A stretch of 64,000 nucleotides of DNA from Ailurus styani (lineage: Eukaryota > Chordata > Mammalia > Carnivora > Ailuridae), in assembly GCA_002007465.1 (NCBI GenBank), contig LNAC01000137.1:475919-539918 (forward strand), read 5' to 3'. Below are positions 58,030 through 64,000 of this stretch, in pieces. Each line of letters opens with the position of its first letter. Positions within the stretch are counted from its first letter, which is position 1. The translations under genes and the position numbers were made by a program. Below the pieces are notes generated by a model, which had not been told where the DNA came from, searched no databases, and saw only the letters and a program-made list of their open reading frames with translations.

Positions 58030-58760
58030 ATGAGATTTTATAATTTATATTTGTATATTCCTCTCTTACTTATCTTTTTTACCATAGACTTTTTTGGAAT
58101 GGTTATCATTCATTTCTTTTTATTAAAAAGTTGTAAAATTGTAATCAGAGTACATATAAAATTTTTTATCCTGCATTTTTAAACAAACTTATAACATTTA
58201 CATTATGTTTTTCATTATCATGTTTTTCATAATTATCATTCTTAGTAATTGCATAGAAGTTCATCAAAAATATACCTTATATTTCTTTTCTTTTTCTTTT
58301 TTTTTTAAAGATTTTATTTATTTATTTGACACAGAGAGAGAGAGATTACAAGTAGGCAGAGAGGCAGGCAGAGAGACAGGGAGAGGAGGAAGCAGGCTCC
58401 CTGCTGAGCAGAGAGCCCAATGTGGGCCTCGATCCCAGGACCCTGAGATCATGACCTGAGCCGAAAGCAGAGGCTTTAACCCACTGAGCCACCCAGGTGC
58501 CCACACCTTATATTTCTTAACCAATTCCTTATTAGCAAGATTTTAGGTTGTTTGTGGTTTTTACAATTATATGAAACACTAAAATTGATATATCTGTTCA
58601 TAAAGCTTATTTTTCCCTCAATATTTAGCATTATTTCCTTTGACAAGACATTTAGAAATATAATTGCTAAGTCAAAGAACATCAACATTTAAAATTCTTG
58701 ATGCATATTGTCATATTGTTTTCTAAAGGAATGGAGCCAATTGAAATTCTTTTTTGTAAA
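58030..58760 (-). mobile_element. Old L1M fragment, minus strand, split by a SINE
   Basis: TTGCTAAGTCAAAGAACATC, TTCTTGATGCATATTGTCA and the AT-rich lead-in match the minus-strand L1M text also seen at 7.2-7.8 kb. Confidence 0.5.
58288..58504 (-). mobile_element. Young SINEC
   Basis: Perfect 14-bp duplication ACCTTATATTTCTT at 58274-58287 and 58505-58518. Confidence 0.97.
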
Positions 58761-58819
58761 GTAAGTCCTTAAGCCAACATCTAAGGTTTGGGCCATAGTG
58801 TTTAAAATTACTTAACTCT

Positions 58820-59002
58820 AGGGGGTGCCTGGGTGGCTCAGTAGTTAAGTGTCTGTCTTCAGCTCAGGTCACGATCCCAGGATCATGGGCTCCCTGCTCC
58901 GCAGAGGGCCTGCTTCTCCCTCTTCCCCTCCCCCTTCTTGTGTTCCTTCTCTTGCTGTGTCTCTGTCAAATAAATAAATAAAATCTTAAAAAAATATTTT
59001 AA
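58820..59002 (+). mobile_element. SINEC, first of a pair at one target
   Basis: GGGGTGCCTGGGTGGCTCAG head, AAATAAATAAATAAAATCTT tail. Flanked by AAAATTACTTAACTCT (58804-58819) and AAAATTACTTAATTCT (59003-59018). Confidence 0.95.
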
Positions 59003-59018
59003 AAAATTACTTAATTCT

Positions 59019-59134
59019 GGGGCACCTGGCTGGCTCAGTTGGAAGAGCATGTGACTCTTGATCTTGGGTTGTAAGCTCTATCTAGCCCCATGTTCGGTGA
59101 AGAGATTACTTAAATAAACTTTATAAAGTAAAGT
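59019..59134 (+). mobile_element. Short older tRNA-Lys SINE, second of the pair
   Basis: GCACCTGGCTGGCTCAGTTG and AGCATGTGACTCTTGATCTT follow tRNA-Lys closely. The CT-rich part and polyA are missing. It is followed by a third AAAATTACTTAACTCT at 59135-59150. Confidence 0.88.
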
Positions 59135-59150
59135 AAAATTACTTAACTCT

Positions 59151-61537
59151 GATTCATGAAGTGACCAAAATAAAAAGAAGTACTCTAGTAATTATATAAT
59201 CATCCAGATCAATTGTAAGTGATCTGCCTACTCTGGCGTGAATCTAAAAACTTAATGTGACCTTCTCAGAACTGTCTGGATTCAGTGCTTCTGTACATTG
59301 GGCCTTTTTAACAAGATTCACTTAAAACATAAACAACTATTTGTTTAATTTTCTACTCACTTCCTACACTGCAAGATTTGTGAGGACAAAGATCCTGACC
59401 ACCTTGCACACGCCTGTATCCCCAAAATCTGACTCAGTATCTCAAAATGGGAGACACTAGATAATATTTCTTATAAGAATAGAGGAGTAAAGGTTAGAGA
59501 GAAAAGTTATCTTCAGAGTTCAAAGGCTCTGAGCCTCCTTAAACATAATTTGAATGAACTAAATTAAGTAAAGTAAAACTGTATTCATTGGGCATACTAG
59601 CCACATTTGAAGTGCTCAATAGCTCAATAGTGCAATATAACATAAGGGAAGGTAGTAAGATTTGAGAGGCTGATAGTTTGTCAGAAGTTGAGAGTAGAGG
59701 GACATCAATGGGGGAGAACCAGTTTGAACTGATTCCCATGAGATAGAACAGTTCATGAGTTAAAGAAGAAAAGTAAAAGCTTTTTGCTGGGAATTTAAAG
59801 AATGATTTAAGAAGCAAGTAGATCAGGAACCTCTCTGCCCATGTAAATGGACTCAATTGCCTAAATGGGTCTGCATTTGACCACTATAGGACTAAAAAGT
59901 TAATCATCCATGAAATGCCTTCATTCAAGATTCCCGATCTCATAATTTGTTATGCTTTCTAAGTGGCAAATGTTTAAATGCTAAATCCTCAAATAAAACT
60001 GTGTTAAAGAATCCCTTTGGCCAATGCTAGATATAAACTTAACTAATGTCCCCTCTCTTTCAATTCCTCTCCCCTTTCCTTTCAACTCCATTGCTGCGAT
60101 TGCTGCAAGACTATGGCATGGGCTCGGTTCTGGGATCAGGCTTGTGGACACCCCACAAGTCATTGTGAAGAAGCACTTGACTCTATGAAGAGAAAGGAGG
60201 TCCCATAAGACTTACTCAGCTCATACAGGTCTTAAGTCTTAAGAAGAACTCATAGTAAACTCAGAACCCTACAGTTCAGTGAATCACACAATCCAAATGG
60301 GGGGGGGAGGGGAAATTCCTTTAGATATATTGAGCCTTGAATGCCAAGGAAGTAACCTAGTTTTTGCTATAATTTTAACAATTCAGTTCAAGTGTGACTG
60401 TCAATAAGTTTGTTGAATGAACTGTTAAAATCAGGATGTAAGAAGGATTTACCTCTGTTCTATCACAGCAAAATTGAGAATTTCACTCTGGGAGAATTTC
60501 ACTCTGAAAGAAGCAATAGCAAATTCCCATTGTCTCTGAGTCTCTTTAAGGTGGGTGACAGGTTGAGCCTCTATAGGCTCCTTTGTATTTTCCTTCTAAT
60601 GCAGTGCTTTATACAAAGGAAACTGAACAAACACACATGTGAAAGTCCTACATCTGCCATAGCATAAGACTATGGGAAGCATAAAATTCAGTGTATAAGA
60701 AATGGTGTCTATTTCTACTAGACATAAGGATTTTGTCTATTTTGTTTCAGTGCAATCTAGTACCCAGAAAAGAATCTGGTACAGAGTCTGCACTGAATAA
60801 ACATTTGTAGATTGCAGCACCAATTGTAGTCTTGGGGAACCAAGGGCTCTGACCTGAGTCTTACTTCTCTTTTCCTGCTTCATTCAGTGGGTAAGGAGTC
60901 CATGGGTCTGAGAGGAGGTGCCCACTTGAGGCTCTTTGTCTCCTCCCCACTTCTAGCCCATTTTCTGAGACCTCAGGGTTCCCTGGTCAAAAAGCCCCAA
61001 ACTTGCTTCCAGGGATAGAAACAACCTTTTCCCTCATTCTATCTTGAGAATAGATCATTGCTGGTGTGCAGTGACCAGTACTGAATGTGTCCAAAGGATA
61101 GCTCTGTCTAGGTGGGACAAAGAATGGACATGTGCCTTTATCCCAATCCTGTGCATTTTAGAGGAGGCTTGGTTGAATAAGTGAATGGATGCATGCATGG
61201 ATAAATGAATGCAAGCAATGTCCTTACATGAGTCACTAAAACATACGAGGGAAAGAGAAAGGAATGGGGAACATGGGGTTTTCCAAATATTCTGAAAATG
61301 GCTAAATTTGTCAAGTTGGACAAGGACCTCTTTTATTGCTTTTAATGATCCATATCAACAGTAACAACATTGTCCAGAAAAATGGTGAATGTTCATGATA
61401 CCTTGAAGTTGCCAAAGAAAGCTGTTCTTTAACTTTTAGTCTGAAAAATGACATAAAATGTAGATTTTGAAATGAAGTCCTTAATGAAATGAAATTTTGA
61501 GATGTGTCACCTAAAATCAAAATAGATTCAAGCTTCA
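59151..61537. other. Intron, two L2 3' ends, otherwise unassigned
   Basis: TGTGAGGACAAAGATCCTGA at about 59380 and GATTTTGTCTATTTTGTTTC to TGCACTGAATAAACATTTGT at 60730-60810 are plus-strand L2 3' ends. A poly-G run lies at 60300. A weak exon-like stretch at 60453-60503 is treated as rejected. Confidence 0.4.
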
Positions 61538-61724
61538 GGGCACCTGGGTGGCTCAGTGGGTTAAAGCCTCTGACTTCAGCTCAGGTCATGATCTCAGGGT
61601 CCTGGGATTGAGCCCCGCATTGGGTTCCCTGCTTATTGGGGAGCCTGCTTCCTCCTCTCTCTCTGTCTGCCTCTCTGCCTACTTGTGATCTCTCTGTGTC
61701 AAATAAATAAATAAAATCTTTAAA
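61538..61724 (+). mobile_element. Young SINEC
   Basis: Perfect 19-bp duplication AAAATAGATTCAAGCTTCA at 61519-61537 and 61725-61743. Confidence 0.97.
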
Positions 61725-61859
61725 AAAATAGATTCAAGCTTCAAATATAAGAAAAAAATTATAAATTCACAAAAGTAAAGCATTTTCTTTTGTCAAGGCT
61801 CCACGTGGCACCAGACCTGGCACCTAGAGGTGTCCACCAGGCATTTGTCAGCAGAGCTG

Positions 61860-62095
61860 AGTGGAAGAGAACAAGCATTTTGATGCCAGACTCCTGGGAT
61901 TAAATATTGGCTCCACCTTGGACTACCTGGGTAACCTTGGACATGTCACTCTTGGGATAACACGATACCTACTTCAGGGAGTTGTTACGAAGATTAAACA
62001 CATTGTTATTTATAAAAGAATAGAACAATGTCTGGTTCTTAGCACTCTGGAAGGGCTGAATTCCAGAGTTAAATGTTACGTTACTATTAAATGAC
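61860..62095 (+). mobile_element. MIR element
   Basis: GATGCCAGACTCCTGGGATT, GGTAACCTTGGACATGTCAC and GAACAATGTCTGGTTCTTAG are in MIR order. Confidence 0.7.
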
Positions 62096-62330
62096 ATTAA
62101 ATGATGTGTGGTCCATACTGTTAACTATTCTTACTATATATCAAGTTATATTTGATCTCAAAAAAAGGCATGGTCTCTAAGTGTTGGTTAATGCAGATTT
62201 CTTGTTCTCTAAGCAATCTAGGAAGCAACTCTGGTAATAACAGTAGATTTCAACCATCTCAAAATATTTTTAGTGTGTTGCCAAAATCAACTTTGGTTAA
62301 TGTAACATTAATTCAATAGGAGTTTTGTAA

Positions 62331-62348
62331 GCCAGCAGGTGGAGAGGC
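62331..62348 (+). promoter_or_regulatory. CTCF-like motif
   Basis: GCCAGCAGGTGGAGAGGC shares CCAGCAGGTGG with the CTCF core but lacks the following C. Occupancy cannot be told from sequence. Confidence 0.3.
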
Positions 62349-63149
62349 TGTGTTTTAACTTTGCTTTTCCCTGGCTAATGAAGATGTGTTCAATGTTTCA
62401 ATCATTTAAAATCTATGCTAAATTTATAGAATAGTAAGAAGGAACCTAAGCTCCATCTGTACTAGAATGCTGTTTGCAAACCACAAACTGAGAACACCAA
62501 AGCAGCTGGAACATAGAAACCAAGGAGAGCTATGCAGGGACAGAGATAAATGGATCATAGAAACTGTAAAGATGATTATATTAATGCCTTTCACCCACCT
62601 TTAAGAGTGAAAATGACATCACTCATAGTTGTCTTTATGAAAATTTTGAATTTTATTATTTTCCTTAAAGTAGCTAAACATGAATTCTTAATCTCGAATA
62701 TTCACATAAATTACATGTGTGAAAACACATGCATGTTAATGACAAACTAAGGATGGCCCAGAGAATTTTCTGTTTGTGGGGGGACTCACAGTTACTGACT
62801 ACTTTCCTCAGTATTGCTATTGTTTTTCTTAAAGCATCTTTTGTTAAGAACTTCTTCAACAGTGAGTTAAAGTTACACACCACTGAACAAAAACCTTCAA
62901 ATTCTAACATTACGATTTTAATGGGATATGTGAATATATTATCAGAAATGTCAGCAACGCAATGAAATTAAGTTAATATACAATATCCATTAAACTTCAT
63001 AACATTGCCTCCTTTTCACACAAATCAGACTGATCTGAAAGATAAGCAGTTGTTTGAAAATTAACAGCAACGTTCTTTTGTTTCATTTTATGCAGCTTTA
63101 AAGACCAAAGGAGACTTACGAATTAATTGCAGGCTTCTAATAAACACAA

Positions 63150-63660
63150 TGATGTAATGACGTATTTAACATTACTGTTTTTTGTTTGATTCCAAATAAA
63201 TTGTAGATTTTTTCTGGTGTGATACTAAAACAATTACCATTTTGCAAAAAGGATAATTAATCTGCAATTTTTTCACATTAGATCATATATCTCTAAAGAG
63301 TGCCCACAGATTTGATAGTCTTCAGCTGCTGTGTATTTATTTTTCATTTTTTCTACTGATGTACCAGCCCATCAGTGCTGACATTTAAATGAGTGAGTAT
63401 TCAACACAAATGTGATCATTTGTACAGCATCCAATGCGGCCCCATACTGAGATGATTGCTTCTGGGAGCCATCCACGGGTTCTCAAATAGGGGGAAAAAG
63501 CCAGGCAAAATTTTATCAATTTACATTTTTCTGTGATTAATTTTTATGCAAATAAGGGCCCGACCGTGCTCCCATCTCACCTGAATCATCCGGATCATCA
63601 AAGACAAATTGAGCATCACTTATTTAAAAAATAGGCTTTAAACTACTCTACAGCTGTGTT
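63150..63660. promoter_or_regulatory. Repeat-free block, candidate conserved noncoding element
   Basis: No repeat family is visible, and GC and AT are evenly mixed. A perfect POU octamer, ATGCAAAT, lies at 63546-63553, next to a homeobox-like GATTAATTTTT. The candidate exon at 63581-63618 overlaps. The DCDC1 region is known to lie near distal PAX6 regulatory DNA in mammals; that this block takes part is only inference. Confidence 0.3.
63581..63618 (-). CDS. Candidate small upstream exon, possibly DCDC1
   Basis: On the minus strand, CTATTTTTTAAATAAG is followed by 38 nt and then a strong donor, CAG|GTGAGA. The most protein-like frame reads DAQFVFDDPDDS with one nucleotide on each side. That frame ends in phase 1, whereas the next firm exon (54114) needs phase 0, so another exon would have to lie between. 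The alternative frame does end in phase 0 but reads an unlikely hydrophobic, Met-rich peptide. The acceptor is mediocre. It sits in a repeat-free block that could simply be conserved noncoding DNA. Confidence 0.35.
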
Positions 63661-64000
63661 GGAAAATGCTAAGAGCGGGGCATGAACTTCTCTAATATAA
63701 CAGGAATAGATAAGAAAATGCCTTTTATGTGCATTTTGTACACAATACCATAACCATGGAACTTAACAAAATCCGCCCCCCCCCAAACAATTGCCTTTGC
63801 TTTGAATATTCTCTAGTCTTTGTAAACATTCAGCAATGGGAATGACAGTGTATGAAGCAATATTTCTCCAATTTCTGAATATGTAATGAGAAGTGTTTCC
63901 CATTAAATGAAATATACTGACCATGGTTACATGTCTTTGCCAACTGCTTCTGGATGAAAGTGTCTAATAAATAGGTAACAATATAAGGGAAATAAAATGT
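63661..64000. other. Noncoding, nothing recognised
   Basis: AT-rich, with a poly-C run at 63776-63784. No exon or repeat assigned. Confidence 0.45.

Noticed and set aside
59019..59090. Functional tRNA-Lys gene
   Set aside because: It resembles tRNA-Lys only because the SINE is derived from it; the 3' half is diverged and it is flanked by retroposition target duplications.
60453..60503. 51-nt minus-strand exon-like stretch (VKFSQSEILNFAVIEQ)
   Set aside because: The acceptor is good, but the phase does not match the next firm exon at 54114. The sequence is a local tandem duplication of GAGAATTTCACTCT, and the peptide is not recognised.
1..64000. CRISPR arrays, bacterial operons, phage or plasmid systems
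   Set aside because: The window is intron-rich mammalian nuclear DNA; tandem repeats here are microsatellites and retroposon tails.

Overview
The window is nuclear DNA from a carnivoran mammal. It carries about 20 copies of the tRNA-Lys-derived carnivore SINE (SINEC): head CCTGGGTGGCTCAGT, CT-rich middle, AAATAAATAAATAAAATCTT tail, mostly with clear target-site duplications. The SINE subtype and the young L1s suggest a caniform, perhaps a mustelid, but I cannot fix the species. There are no operons or prokaryotic features.

The only protein-coding gene I can support is DCDC1 (doublecortin domain containing 1, including the part formerly called DCDC5). It is transcribed on the minus strand, so its 5' part lies at high coordinates. 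Eleven exons can be placed by splice sites and codon phase: 54059-54114, 53235-53303, 43974-44097, 32296-32477, 24144-24243, 22123-22246, 19144-19303, 14803-14961, 13461-13661, 9358-9451 and 6949-7119. Spliced in this order they give 1440 nt, a stop-free run of 480 codons that starts and ends in phase 0. The two ends of the gene lie outside the window or were not found. The exons encode a doublecortin (DCX) domain split over two exons (32.3 kb and 24.2 kb), a linker, and then a ricin-B-like beta-trefoil region with QxW motifs (13.6, 9.4 and 7.0 kb). A twelfth candidate exon is at 63581-63618.

The rest is intron filled with repeats. Young L1 pieces lie at 3.0-4.0, 19.5-20.7, 37.1-38.7, 41.2-43.0 and 47.0-47.6 kb. 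Old L1M, L2 and MIR fragments are scattered throughout. MLT1-type LTRs lie at 0.5-1.2 and 57.5-58.0 kb, a hAT-type MITE at 22.6 kb, and a decayed ERV-L-like provirus antisense to the gene at about 49.6-52.3 kb. There is one 274-nt assembly gap (47287-47560) and two single-N joins (42282, 42725) that bracket a near-perfect 440-bp duplication, probably an assembly artefact.

Points worth a second look: exon-like but unexplained segments in the intron that splits the DCX domain (29938-30037 and 27863-27961, with a decayed relative at 27209-27282); paralogous intron segments near 31.03 and 32.80 kb; two perfect heat-shock-element triplets in a 21-bp tandem repeat near 16.97 kb; competing splice donors 4 nt apart at 53.23 kb; and a repeat-free, possibly conserved block at 63.3-63.65 kb.
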